A DNA stretch of 64,000 bases, from NCBI GenBank assembly GCA_023052935.1, contig CM041298.1, positions 112,335,977-112,399,976 on the forward strand, read 5' to 3'. Positions 20,662 to 33,200 of the stretch are shown here, in pieces. This stretch comes from Piezodorus guildinii. Lineage: Eukaryota; Arthropoda; Insecta; Hemiptera; Pentatomidae. The notes below the pieces were generated by a model. That model ran no database searches. It was not told where the DNA came from and saw only the letters and a program-made list of their open reading frames with translations. Each line of letters opens with the position of its first letter. Within the stretch, counting starts at the first letter, position 1. Position numbers and translations under genes: made by a program.

Positions 20662-20920
20662 CTGCTGCATTCTCCGTGGATTTCTTCATCCTCATTTTTT
20701 CTCTTCTATATGAAGACAGCAGAGAAGCCATTTTGCATTTTACTTCATCAAACTCACACCCCATTTCACTTGCAAGGTACTTCCAAGCATCAAGTTTTCT
20801 ATCCCTCATCTGATAGTGACTGTATGTAGGGTCCCACAATGCCCGTTGCTTTCCATAAAGCTCAATTAATTTTGTTAAATTTTCGTAGTTCCAGTCGACA
20901 GTCCAATCGTAAGTGCTCAT
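20662..20920 (-). CDS. MADF-domain protein, exon 1 (DNA-binding)
   Basis: The exon encodes MSTYDWTVDWNYENLTKLIE, then ELYGKQRALWDPTYSHYQM, DAWKYLASEMGCEFDEVK and LLSSYRREKMRM. That is the MADF (Myb/SANT-like) signature of insect transcription factors. The donor is GCAG|GTATGA, phase 1, matching exon 2. An in-frame ATG 33 bases upstream (20953) is also possible; I chose the one giving the usual short lead into the domain. The joined protein is about 228 residues. Target genes are unknown. Confidence 0.78.
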
Positions 20921-21198
20921 TTTGCAATCGATAAAATATTTGCTATGGGACATAACTCTCTACATATAAAATAATATTATAATTATGCGGTAAATCTGTT
21001 TCTCCAAGAAGAAATGGTTGGACAAATAACAAACCGTCGAGTAGCACGTGTGAACCCAAATACTTTCTGATCAAAACATAGTGCAAGCGAAACATGCTCG
21101 AGTAATGCTTGTGCTTGCTTGTGCGCAGTTTGCTATCAGTCCGCGCCACAACGAACCAATTGGCCGGTGTCAAACGTATCTGAGCGGTTATAAAAGAA

Positions 21199-21237
<39 letters not shown>

Positions 21238-22368
21238 ACATTTTATATAATAGTCACGTACTATGATAAACTTCAATAATTATGTATCAGTAATTATTTA
21301 AAAGGTTCCTTAGTTCAATTTTGTCTAATCTATTTATACATTTCTCATACAAAAGAAACACATTATCTAAAATATTCATATTTTTTTGCCTGATATTCCT
21401 GTAATAGCGTAAATTTTTAAGCACGTATGTCATTTAAAATGCCATGTTCTTATTTATTTGCTAAAGTATTAATATTCAATATGGTGTATTAAACAAATTA
21501 TTTAATATATGTATATACTTTTATAAAAATATTTTCATATCACGGTTTATTGATTTTTTTCATTATAACTGGTAGTTTATATTAACCATGTGTACAAGTG
21601 ATAAGTGACTTCTTTTTTGAATTAAGAATTAAAAAATTCATCAGCTATTTCACGGAAGGTTGCAAACGGGTTATGGATAGCCATGAGTGTTTTTATCACA
21701 TTAATTTGTTATCCTTATATTTGAGGTTATCTTAATTTATGAAATATTATCATGGATTTTTGAACCACTTATGGTTGATTTAATTCTAAACAATGATGGA
21801 TATTCTTACTAAATAATGGATGTATTTAATTCTTCAAGATTGTGATTTCTTGAGAGAGATAACTAAAAACACTTGTATGTAGGTATTTTATTGAGCTATG
21901 TTTATCTTTTGAAGACTATTAATAAATTTAAGAGTTTACATGACCTATGAGTTAAAATAGTTCAGTGTGATTGTTAATCGGAATAACTTGAGGGGTCCAG
22001 AATGACAGATATCAAAGGTTGATAATGTGTTTGATGTTTAGCATAAAGCTTTTGACTAACAATGGACTAGTTCTCTCCCTTTATAAGACCAATTGGAAGA
22101 TTACACAATGAATAGTATGTATTTATGTATAATGATCAATAGCAACCAAGTGTTTGAATTGAATCCTTGAACTGCTATGAAAAAGAACATCTTGGAATGA
22201 ACAAACTTTACACTCATGTTTTTAAACTTCCTTAATTTTGCAAAAGACTGACCTAAGAACAATGGGCCATTCATTTTCATTAATCTTGTAGTATTTTGTA
22301 AAAATAAGAAAGATAAAAGTATTTATTGCATTAATTACTCCTGATATAGCATTATTAATTTATGATAC
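20921..22368. other. Intergenic between MADF gene and PIG-F
   Basis: No gene is seen. A (TA)n microsatellite lies at about 21203-21234. The MADF promoter and the start of PIG-F are expected here, but no motif is convincing. Confidence 0.45.
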
Positions 22369-22518
22369 TAGGAGTACTCACTACGTTTGCTATAGCATGC
22401 TATTTGTGTTATTTTGCTAAACCCCATCGAGTTTCTACAGTTATTTCCTGTATAAAATTGATGGATTTAGCACAATAGCACAAATAGCATGCTTTAGAAA
22501 ACGTAGTGAGTACCCCTA
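22369..22518. mobile_element. 150-bp MITE with long imperfect inverted ends
   Basis: The left end reads TAGGAGTACTCACTACGTTT and the right end is its near-perfect inverse (AACGTAGTGAGTACCCCTA). The complementarity extends about 55 bases each side, including GCATGCTATTTGTG, around a short loop. It is non-coding. TA at both tips suggests a TA target, superfamily unknown. Confidence 0.7.
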
Positions 22519-22863
22519 ATGTAAGTTAAAATTTTCTTTGACATTCTATATCTATCATAAAAAGTAATTTAATAGTTGCGTGTCCATTTTTGAAGTTTTT
22601 TTGTTGTTTTTTTAGGCATTGATTGGAAAAAAAATTGTAAAACCAGAGTTCGTCACAATAAAGTGCCAAGTAAATAATTGATATATTTAATAATGTAAGT
22701 ATCAGATAATTGTTAAGCTTTACAACTAATGAACTATTAAATATGCTCATATTTATTTATTAAACAGTTGAAGAACTGTTAAAATTAAAGCTTTGATTAG
22801 TAGTATATATAGTAGTAAATATTTTATAATACCTGTTGCTCATTTTAAGTGTTTGATGTATGT

Positions 22864-24327
22864 TGAGTTGTCCAGAAAATAATGCAAAATTTTGAGTTTT
22901 CTTTATAATTCTCCTCAGTATTACAAACTTTTTACAATTGATGGATTTTTCTTTTGTATGAATGCTAACACTTATTAATCCTCATCCAAAAGATGATGTT
23001 TGTTTTCCACGGTAGCATTTCGCTGCTTAGAAATAATTCAATCTTTACAAAGATGTCAGTGTGTGATATTTGTATAATTTTGGTTTACAAGTTTAAACTT
23101 GGCCCTAGACAGCCAAAAACATCATTTAAGTCTGGAGCGAGGGCAGCATTAATGGATGCACTGTTCAATGGTTTTCAAAAAAATTTGGAAGGTAGGCTTC
23201 AGCCTTGAAGAAAAAAGTTCTTGAAAGAAATCCTCTCTTGATGACGATGTTCTGGGCTTTGGTGAAAGATAATCCCAAAACAACTATTTGTTCGCTTTCA
23301 GGAAAACGACTTAGCCAATCGGCTGTCAATGACCACCTTTAGTGGGTCCACACAACCCCAGTGTTTTGAAGTTTATGCTGCACTGTTTTGCCGACACAAA
23401 AGACCCTTTTCTATACAGTATTGTTTACATGTGTAAAAATTGGATACTCTACGTTAACAGTATTTGTTCTGAACATTAGTTCGACAAAAGAGAAGTTGCA
23501 CATTCTCTCAAGCTTCCAACTCAACAAAAAAGCTTGATGGTTTCTACTTGGTGGGGTTCATTTGGTTTAATACACTACAGCTTCTCAAATCCTGGAGAAA
23601 CCATCAATGCCGAATCTTATTGTAATAAAATTAATGAAACTATCTTAGTTCACTCGGAAGTAGCTCATTTTTTTGTTTGATGTCTCAGCCACATGTCACA
23701 TCAAAAGAACTGTTGGAGCTTAGAATTGAAACTTCCACCCTCTGGACCTCTCGCCTACGGATTATCATTTTTTTAGACATCTGGACGACTACTTAAATGA
23801 TTTTTTACAACTTAGTTGTTTCCCGTTCCTAAATATTTTTGCCACTTTCGATTGAGCCAGTGTCCCTCTCCTTCCTCCGTCTCCTGCAACCATCTCTTTT
23901 TCACCTTCCTATCGGTTGATACAGAATGGTCAGTTTTGGCCATTGCTACTCTTTCAAACCATTTCAACCATTTTATTTCTATTTCCTAGAGTATAGTTGT
24001 TTCTTGTTGGACATGGTACAAGAGCGCCTCCAAAACTACATCTCCTATGATAACTTTGTCTCCTTGTTTTTGGTAATCATCCACATTTCTGATCTATCTG
24101 ATCTGAGTGACGCTTCCTAAAAAGAAGTGGTATATTGGTTTTTGAGTCTCAACTGCTTGTTTCATAATACAGAATTTAATGTTACAATTATCCGCCCTCC
24201 TCTTGTTACATGATAAAAAATTTAATGGACCAGGGGAATTAGAAAAGACAGGCTTGGAGTCTTTAAATTCTTAAATTTTTTTCTTTTTAAACCAAAATTT
24301 TGCATTACATTCTGAAAAACCCAATAT
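22864..24327 (+). mobile_element. Degenerate mariner element
   Basis: The ends are inverted copies: TTGAGTTGTCCAGAAAATAA on the left, and on the right the reverse of TTGGGTTTTTCAGAATGTAA, both followed by TGCAAAATTTT. Inside are relics of a mariner transposase on the plus strand: YKFKLGPRQPK near 23090 and GLIHYSFSNPGETINAESYC near 23565-23620. Multiple stops and shifts make it inactive. It is about 1.46 kb, near full length. Confidence 0.75.
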
Positions 24328-24370
24328 ATCTATTTAACTAATGTTAAGCATTGTTTAAAATGAGATCATT

Positions 24371-24380
24371 TTTATTTTCC
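24371..24380 (+). promoter_or_regulatory. Splice acceptor before PIG-F coding exon
   Basis: TTATTTTCCAG with a T-rich lead precedes AGTGAAGATAACAGCAAA and the ATG. This indicates a 5' untranslated exon further left, beyond the mariner. Confidence 0.55.
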
Positions 24381-24400
24381 AGAGTGAAGATAACAGCAAA

Positions 24401-25111
24401 ATGATTTTGACATCTGGAGACAGCCATATGATTCGAGACATTGCGTTGGTGTATTGTTCAGTGTCATTGATCACATATTCCATCGCTACTATAACATTGT
24501 ATTTTACTGATTATTATCTGTTGGCCGGAAAAAGGGAAATTCTAAATCTTCACATGGTTTTCATGCTATTGGATGTGGTTAAATGGCTTCATCATAAAAT
24601 GAACCTCGAAAAAGACTACAGAATAAGCTATAAGAAAAAATCGTTGACATTTTTTCCTCTTTTCACTAAAAGTTTCGATATTATTCATCTGATCAAATCT
24701 ATATGTATTACTATTTTCGGGAGTTTTGTCTACCATTTCGTCGCCATTTTATTCGGAGCTGAAGTTTTTGCCAAGTATGAAGAAACTTATTTATTTAGTC
24801 TACAAATGTCCATTTTAACAGTTTTCCCTATGTGCCTCAATTTCGGCCTGACGTCTATTACACATTTGGCTTCTGGTTTGAAACCGTACAACATGCTTCA
24901 CAACCTTTTGTATAGGAGTTTTCAGATGACTCTTTTTGGCGCATGGAGTGGTGCACTTGTTATCCCTCTAGATTGGGACAGACCGTGGCAGGTTTGGCCC
25001 ATACCTTGCAGTTTTGGTGCGCTCGTCGCTTGTACAGTTTCTTATTTAGTCATGTACCTACAAATGTACTTTCTTCCTTGTTCTATCAGCAGTAGTGTTA
25101 AGAAAAAGTAA
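24401..25111 (+). CDS. PIG-F: PIG-F, GPI ethanolamine-phosphate transferase subunit
   Basis: PIG-F is a polytopic ER membrane protein that stabilises the PIG-O and PIG-G ethanolamine-phosphate transferases in GPI-anchor assembly. The 236-residue ORF is close to the family length of about 220. It has some six hydrophobic segments (roughly residues 15-37, 47-60, 92-125, 135-160, 180-200 and 205-230). The diagnostic block near the end reads GAWSGALVIPLDWDRPWQVW, then PIPCSFGALVA, very close to the conserved PIG-F signature. The first in-frame ATG lies 20 bases after a good splice acceptor. The coding region is one exon. The C-terminal SSVKKK is a plausible ER-retention lysine motif. Confidence 0.93.
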   Translation: MILTSGDSHMIRDIALVYCSVSLITYSIATITLYFTDYYLLAGKREILNLHMVFMLLDVVKWLHHKMNLEKDYRISYKKKSLTFFPLFTKSFDIIHLIKSICITIFGSFVYHFVAILFGAEVFAKYEETYLFSLQMSILTVFPMCLNFGLTSITHLASGLKPYNMLHNLLYRSFQMTLFGAWSGALVIPLDWDRPWQVWPIPCSFGALVACTVSYLVMYLQMYFLPCSISSSVKKK

Positions 25112-25767
25112 GACTTCAAAGAAGTATTCTGCCTGTACCAAAGATATTTCCTGATTGAAAATTTTAAGTTATTGTAAATAACTTGAAAAAGGAATTCGGA
25201 ATAATACCTCTAGTTGTTTTCATATTTATTTTGATTGTTATTTATTTGTAATATTATCGTGTGTTAAAATGTGATTATGAAATCAAGAGGCATACATATT
25301 TATTGAAAAGATCGTTAGCTATTCTGCACGTGTAAATAATTGTTTATTATAAATCCAAGACTGTTTTTATCTGTTTGTCATTTTCAGACATTACAGTCTC
25401 TTACAAATGTCTTAAGTTTTACTGGTGTACCTAAACCGTGAGTGACCTTTCACCTGATGAGATCGTTATTGTACTGAATATAAAAAAAGTTTGTTGTTAC
25501 TTTGGAAGTTTTGCTATGTAAATTAATAAATTCAGAATGTACGGAAGCAAACATTTTTGCAATACACATACTAGGCGTTTGAAAAATTATGGACTAAATA
25601 AAGAGTTTTTTACATTGAAATAAATTATTCTTTTTTTAAGTATTTGATGCTTATTATTTTTTTTCTTTCACTTACCTCTGTTATTCAAATCAATGTAAGA
25701 ATTTTTGAAAACCGATGAAAATAGGTTGAAGAATTAATTACATTGAGTTTTGATACAAACATGTTTT
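25112..25767 (+). other. PIG-F 3' untranslated and flanking DNA
   Basis: AT-rich. Candidate poly(A) signals occur at 25526-25531 (AATAAA) and in ACTAAATAAAG near 25593-25601. No further gene is seen. Confidence 0.5.
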
Positions 25768-26132
25768 TACTTTCACTTACCTATATATGAAATATATAGT
25801 AAGAGAAAGTATTGGGATCATGAAAATTTTGGAATTCCAGTTTTTAACAGAAATACACATTTCAGGATCCTCTGAGTCCAAATGACCAAGTCCCGCAAAA
25901 AGGTATTTGTGTGGTAACTCTCAGGCCAAAACGAAGAGTCTTATGAAATTAAAATTTCATGTTTAAGACAAGAATACACCCGAGATGTTACAGAAACTTT
26001 TTCATCAAAATCAGCTAACCAGAACAGCCACTTGATACCATGCATTTAGCACCTTTTTACAATTTTCTCAATAAAAACGGCTCTAATGATTTTGATTAAA
26101 CTCTATATATCAATTAAACATTTGATGGGCTA

Positions 26133-27030
26133 TTGGGTTGATGCAAAATTAATGCAGGTTTTTAGTAGGTATTGTAAATACGCCATATCTTTACTTTAAC
26201 CATATATATTTAATCAAAATAATTTCCATCTGAATCAATGCACTTTTGCCAACGTTCAACAAGCTTTCTTATTCCACCAGAAAAAAAATCCGAATCCCTG
26301 GACTCAATGAAATCACGAAAAGAATTTTCAATGTCGTCCTGGTTTTGAAAATTTTTCTCCCTCAAAAAGTTGTCCAGATGCCTGAAAAAGTGGAAGTCTG
26401 TAGGAGAGAGGTCAGGTGAATAAGGCGGATGTTGGAGAACTTCGTAGCCCAACTCGTGCAGTCGTCGAAGCGTTGGTTGTGCAACGTGTGGTCTGGCGTT
26501 ATCGTGGAGCAGGATCGGCTCCTTCCGATTCATCAATGCTGGGCAAAGACGTTGCAATTTTTGAGTTCCGAGTTCCGCCGCCATTTCTCATGTGGTTTTG
26601 GTTGGGTCTTCTTCCACTTTTGACCTCAGCTGGTCGTTGTCCAGAGCAAGATGACGGCCCCGACCTTCCTTGTCTTCGAGGTCGAAATCTCCTCTGCGAA
26701 ACTTCTGGAACAACGCTGCACCGTGCACTCATTAATAGCCCCCTGATCCCACACTTCATTAATATTACGAGCCGTTTGCGCAGCGCTGCGCCCTAATTTA
26801 AATTCGTAAAAATAAATTTGACGAAAATCGCACTTTGACATTTTCGATTCAAGACCTTTGAACACACTGAACAAAACGATTTTACTAAACAAATTCATGG
26901 TGAAAGAGAGGGTATTAGATAAGGTTTGTTTTGGTATAATAATGATCAATGTTAGGATTAGCTTTGTTTACACAATTGGAATTAAGATATTGCAATAGAG
27001 GAAACCTGCATTAATTTTGCATCAACCCAA
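26133..27030 (-). mobile_element. Internally deleted mariner with perfect 29-bp TIRs
   Basis: The ends begin TTGGGTTGATGCAAAATTAA on both strands and are perfect over 29 bp. TA duplications lie at 26131-26132 and 27031-27032. At 898 bp it is shorter than a usual 1.3-kb mariner. It sits within one arm of the foldback repeat, so it is younger than that repeat. Confidence 0.93.
26210..26949 (-). pseudogene. Mariner transposase remnant
   Basis: The N-terminal helix-turn-helix part reads YEFKLGRSAAQTARNINEVW near 26790. The C-terminal catalytic part starts at 26584 with ILLHDNARPHVAQPTLRRLH and includes YSPDLSPTDFHFF, the second and third catalytic Asp region. A frameshift lies near 26650. About 140 central residues, with the first catalytic Asp, are missing, so it is non-functional. 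Confidence 0.88.
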
Positions 27031-28309
27031 TATAATATGATGTAGATTTCATTCTGATTGAAATAGTCTGATAGGGCTTAAATGCCGATATTTTAAATTT
27101 TCTTCCTTTAAAGTACCTTTAATTTTATAGATACAAAAAAAATAACAATATGATCTTGTTATCAATGATAAAAAAAAAAGGTAAATATATAAGTTGAACA
27201 AATTCGATCTCTAACTAAAGGAGAAAACTTCTAAAATATTTTTGTAACACAATTTTTCATTTTTGAACATAACAGTAATATAGATATATAATGTATGGTT
27301 GGAAAGCTAAAGATTTTAGAAAACATATTATCTTATACACAAGCTTGTAAAAGTTAATAAAGAGTGATGAAAAGCCGATAAAACTAATTGATTATTATTT
27401 CAAATAATAATAATATAATAGATTTTTTTTATAAAACTCATGTTTCAATTTAATTAATTCTTTATTAGTTTCACTCATTTTTATCCCTAACTGTATTTGA
27501 AAATTCTTTAATCAATTTTAACAACGGCGATAAGTGAAAGTCGTGTGTTGCCTGCTTCAGATTTTTTTAACTTGTGTTTTATTTAATAAACTATTATATT
27601 GTTATCCATAAAAATCACTTAGTTTTATAGGATTTTCATCACTCTCCGTTAATTTTTAAAATATTATGTATAAGATAATATTTATTCTAAAATCTTTAGC
27701 TTTCCTTCAGTATATTATACATCTACATTATTGCTCTAAAAACACAAAAATATTTTTGCTCTTTTCTCCTTTAGTCGGACATCAAATTCGTTCAACTTGT
27801 ATATAGAGCCGTTTTTTAGCTATGCTAATCAGATGATATGGTTATTTTTACATAATCTATAAAATTAAAGGTACTTTATAGAGGAAGAAAATTTAAAATG
27901 TCGAAATTTAAGCCCTATGAAACTATTTCAATCAGAATGAAACCTATATGATATTAAAGCTCATTAAATTTTACAATAATACAGCAAGTTTAATTATAAT
28001 CGGTGGAGCCGTTCTTGAGTAAATCCTAAAAAAGTGCATAATGCATGGTCTAAAGTAGTACTAGCAATCATCAGATTTTGGTAAAAAGGTTGCTATAACA
28101 TCTCGGGCGTATAGTTGTCTTAAATATGAAATTTCAGTTTTGTACGACTTTTTGTTTTCGTGCTGGACTTAGCACACACAGACCTTTTCGTGTGACTTAG
28201 TTATTTGGCCTCAAGGGACCCTAAAATGTATATTTCCGTTGAAAACTGGAATTTGAAAATTTTCACTTTCCCTTACTAAATATTTCATAAATAGGTAAGT
28301 GAAAGTAAA

Positions 28310-30160
28310 AATAGTATTTGATTAGTAAGTCAAAAGTTTTTGATATGGAAGTCATGACTAAATACTAATGAATAATACACATTCATAAAATAAATATTTT
28401 ATTTAAGCAAAAATAACTTGAGGATTTTATGCCTCAAACATTTAACTGAAACAGTAAATATTATTACATTTAACAACACAGTTTCATAATTTATGTACAT
28501 TAATTACTATACAAGAATACAATTTTGTTTTTTAAACAGTCTCATAAAAGCTCAAAGTAAATATATCTACATTAAACATCAAATTAATAATAGTAACAAA
28601 TATCATAAAAATAAAATAAACAAAACTAACAAATATAAGGCTCTTTTACTAAGATTAGACAACTGCTGTAGAAATAGCTTTATAGTTATTATAGTTTTGA
28701 TAGCTAAAGACAAATGCATTTTTTGGAATTATATTGAAGCTATTATTACAAGTGATGTAATATGTAAATGATTTGAAATCTAATCAAATTAATAAATATA
28801 CATGGATGAATGGAAACTGAATTAAAATTAGAGGATAAGCTATTAAAATAAAAAACATACCTATTATTTATATACAGATATTTTACAAAATACTAACAAT
28901 TCTGTAGGTTAGATGTAAACTGTTGTGTCAAATTTTGCAAAGTTTTATTTATTTTTGCCATATTCGTTTTTAAAAATAGTAAAAAAGTTAAATAAGTAGA
29001 GAAATATGTAGAAATTCAAATATCAATAGGGCCAACTAACACTCACAAGCAATACTGTTGTTTAAAAATCGAATTTACCCTTCAGTAAAAGTTTTATGAA
29101 AATGTTACAACAGTTCACATCTGAGGTACAGAATTACTTTCCTCATCAATATTAAGTAAATTAATTTCTTATCATGGGAAATTTTGTCTATTTAATATTT
29201 TTTTACAAACATTTTCCATGAAAAATTTTAATTTTTTAATATAAAGTAAGTCCAGAAATCAAAATGACACCTTTTATCAAACAAAACTCTATAGAAATAA
29301 ATTAATACAAAAATAATATTTTATTTAATTCATGTATTAATATTAAATGAAGTTTTCTGTTAGTGCTTCCTTCGAGAAACAATAAATAAATGAACACTGT
29401 AAAGATTTTCAGAAAATCTAATAATGCTGAAAGCCTGGAGCAGGAGACAGTATAGATTAAGAATCAATTAAATCATAGTTCACAATTTTCTTATCAACTT
29501 AGGTTAAATTGTGACTTAAATTATAGAAAAGTTAATAATGCCTTGTCAATTACTCAAGAAGGTATTTTTCGGTCAAGCTCATTAAACATAAACAATTTAT
29601 TAATAAAACATTAAATATTTAAAAACATCAACATTGGATGATCACTCCAAAAGCTCTAAGGACATTATTTGAAATTAAGCCTGAAACTGCACATTTTTTA
29701 AAACTTCAAAGTGGCTGCCACATAAACATCACATGTATAAGGAACTGCATTTTCAGACAGCAGTAAGAGAAAAACCAAATGCTTACATTTAGCTTGAAAT
29801 GCAAAAATTACTATACAATTAGACCTCTTTAGGATGAAAAAGGTAATTTTTTTGGGATAAAGAAAATGTTTTTAATTTAAATGAAACATGACAGAGAAAA
29901 CGTCAAGGTTTTTTTAGGTTAAAATATGCTAAAAAAATATTCAAAATTTATTTTATGGAAGATCGTTTTTTTATTCTAAATACAGTTAAAAGCTTAGACA
30001 AGTATAACAAACATAACTGCATAACGAAAGGGTTAATTTCTGAACTTAATTATTAAAGATATATTATAAATTGCTAAATATAAATTCAATCTAAAAAAAA
30101 AAAAATTACTCATTTGGACTAGATATCAGATGCTTTGGTCATTTATATAAGACTATTTGC
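28310..30160 (-). other. Claspin 3' flank
   Basis: No coding sequence is seen. The claspin 3' UTR must begin at 30160 and go left; A/T-rich hexamers such as ATTAAA occur but none is decisive. Confidence 0.45.
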
Positions 30161-30283
30161 CTAATCGACCATTTTTAGTTTCTCGAACAAACTACCACCA
30201 GGTTTCTTGTTGCGTGGAGGAGAAAATTTCAGTTTCTTATTTACATTTCCAGGCAAATTGGAAATGCTTTTTCTCTTCAATGG
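30161..30283 (-). CDS. Claspin: Claspin exon 18 (terminal)
   Basis: It encodes PLKRKSISNLPGN and ends GGSLFEKLKMVD then TAG. The acceptor is TTTTCACAG. It is 40 codons plus stop. The basic KKLKF stretch may be a nuclear signal. Confidence 0.88.
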   Translation of the reverse strand, partial: PLKRKSISNLPGNVNKKLKFSPPRNKKPGGSLFEKLKMVD

Positions 30284-33200
30284 CTGTGAAAAAAAAAAGG
30301 AATAAAATAAATAAAATATGTACATAAGAAAATCAGTGAATTAAAATGCACACAACAATGTCTAAGAAAGTATAAACTTACCATTTCTTTATTAGGTTCT
30401 TCTTTTGGAGGTGAAACAACAGCAAAAACCATATTTCTTTGCCCACGTACATTTCCCAAAGGATTATCACTTGATACATTTGTAAGTTCAGCCAATTTCG
30501 ATAACAGTTTCTCACCTCTACTTAAAAATGAACCTCTCCGTGACTTGAAAAAAAAAAAAAAAAAAAAAAAAAACTTTTAATTAAAACTGATTCTTTACTT
30601 ATTTATTAATTAGAATTACATAAAGTTCAACTTACTACTAGAGAGAACTGCTTTCTAGGATCTGGTGATGAAAATTTGGCTTGAGGTGGTTTTGGCGATG
30701 GTTTCACAACTGCTTTCTTAGCAAATTTTAGGAATTTTACATTCTCATCTGCTATCTCAGTGTCATCGTTCTAAAACATGAACAGATATTAATGCAAATT
30801 ATGTAATTATATATAAATAATTTAGGTATGTGTTCACTAACATAAAAGTTCATATTAAAATATATATCAAGTTCATTTATTAAACAGATATCCAATTTTA
30901 AAGATTTATTATTTATTTACTTCATTAAGACTGACTGTACAAAGATTAACGTGTATAATACAAAATAACAGGTTTTAACAACCTGATAAACAAATGAAAG
31001 ATAAGCAATGACAGTAGTTGCTCATCCTTGTTAAGTTCTGTGTGTTTTAGTGTGAGTGAATACTGTGATACAAATCAGTTTATCATTATCATTGGAGACA
31101 CCATAAATTTATTCACTTTTGCAGAACAAACAGACATGCTTTTAACTAATGGAGAGCTAAGAAATCAGATCGTGGAAGCCGCAGTAACTATCAAGAACCA
31201 TCCTGATGCTATACAAAGAGCCAGAGAAGCATGGATTCGTCGTGCTGAATGGTGCATTTAAAAAAAAAAAAAAAAATGGAGGTTCCTTTGAACAGTTGCT
31301 CTAAATGTAATAATAATAAATAAAAAAAAAACTTTACCACTGCAACCCATGAAGAGTCTTGGGCTCAATATATAGAGAGATTCATACTGTTTCTAGGCCA
31401 ACAGCTGGCAATGAGGTGTAGGCCAGATTTTTCCCTAATTTTGGGTATCCACTTTATGGAGGCTGGGTCTGCCCCAGGTGGGTCTCCATACCCTAGGGTC
31501 ACCCACCAGCCGAATTTACAGAATAAATAATAAATAAATTTACAGAATAAACCCAGGACCCAGATAACAGTAGACTAGTGCTTATAATAAATAAATAGTA
31601 ATAATAAATCATTAACCTTTGATAACTGTTTAATAAATGAGTTTGAGATATATGTTAATATGAACTTTTTTGTTTATTTTGTATCAGTGAATACACACCT
31701 AAAATAGGGCCGTGCAATTACGAAACTCCTGTATACTATAAAGTAGACTACTATATATAAATATTGGGTAGTAAAATAAGTTTGTAACATTTTTACTGGT
31801 GATTTCAATAAACATTTTAGATTATTATAAATATTTTTAATCAATTACATGATTTGGTTATTTAATAAAAAATTAGATATGTTTGGTCAATTATGCTTGA
31901 ATTTGGTCATCATCAACATTGGATGACCTGAGCGCTAGGTCTTCCAAGTCAGAATTTCTCGTTCTGAACGGAGCAAACCACTTATATATGGTGCTTTCTC
32001 CTAAGGCATCACCAAACACAGCAAATTTTGTTAACCCTCTATGCAGCAGATTTTCTTTTTCAGAAATGAGAAATCATTACATGATGAAATTTTTTTTTTT
32101 TTTCCTTCTATTTGAAGCAAGCAAAATACCATTTAAAGACAAGGAATGTCTGTTGAAAGAGATGCATATTCTCGAGTGTTTCAAGTTCTTTAGTTACTGT
32201 AGTAGCTCTATTTCTAGAGCCATCTAGTGGTCTGGTTTACAATGTGAAGTACGTTTCCTTGACAACATATATCGTACGGATCCACTTTAGGCTAAGTTAT
32301 TGAGATTGAGGCTATAATATTGGGAGCAGATTTCTCTACAATTGCGTATTTTGTTTAGAGCACACCGGAAATAAATTTTCTATCCGAATCATGTATCTAG
32401 GATACTACAGGTTAAACTTCATATAGCATATTTGAAGAATTTTGCATAAATTTATTTCTGAAATTTTTAAATCCACATGTGCCGGTCCAATGTCTGGATC
32501 AAAAAGGATATTGACAAACTGTAAGGTATTAACAAAAAAACCATAATAGCGGAGTCAAAAAGTAGTCGGTCCAGCGGGCACAGTTGCCTTCACTACCAGC
32601 CGGTCCAGCAAGCCCGCTCTACCTCCGCAGTAGTCGGACACTAAAGGGTTAACTAATCCTTTTTTAAAAATATGTTAACATTATTTACCAAGTAAACATC
32701 AACAATCAATATACAAGTTATTGTTCTTACTTTTTGGTTGCGCAAAAAATTTTCACGTTCAAGCCTTGTTTTTCTCCAAGATTCATCTTCTTCATCCTCT
32801 TCACCATTGTCTTTGAGTTCACCATCAAAGTTCGTCAAAAAGGAGCCGTTATCATTATCCCCATCTGTAAATGAAATTGCACAATCTTCACTTTTAAAGT
32901 CGGGTAAAAGGAGAGGAAATATCTGTAGAAGAAATGGGATAATATGATAAATTATTTTCTTCTATAATAAAAAAATCTGGTGCAAGTAACGCATAACTTT
33001 ACTTACCTCGCTTCTTGAATTCAAGTTTATCTTCAACAATCACTTAAGTTTATGCTATTTTCATCTTAAGGAATATTAAATAGTTGACCGTGTAAAAAAT
33101 ATGAAGGTTGTGCAGTACTGAAATTTGATATTTAAGACAAGTATAAAAAACAGCTGTTAACCCTTGTATTGTGAAGTTGCCAACAAATTTTGTCTTTAAG

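Larger units (their letters stand above)
25768..28309. repeat. Long foldback (inverted) repeat with a mariner inserted in its left arm
   Basis: The left arm starts TTTTTACTTTCACTTACCTA (25768) and the right arm ends with its inverse, TAGGTAAGTGAAAGTAAAAA (28309). Colinear inverted similarity continues inward in both arms (for example CATCTCGGG, GAGCCGTT, GGGCTTAAAT, CTTCCTTTAAAG, and TCATCACTC about the centre near 27480). Arms are about 0.8 kb, diverged by perhaps a fifth. There is no coding region outside the mariner. Related pieces occur at 39180-39645 and 44790-45135. The family is not one I recognise. Confidence 0.75.

Noticed and set aside
26416..26796. Open frames on the plus strand across the mariner
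   Set aside because: They are antisense to the transposase relic and have no domain of their own.
31028..31261. A 77-codon plus-strand frame beginning near 31028
   Set aside because: It has no splice signals or family resemblance, lies in a claspin intron and runs into an A-run. It could be a relic, but I cannot support it.
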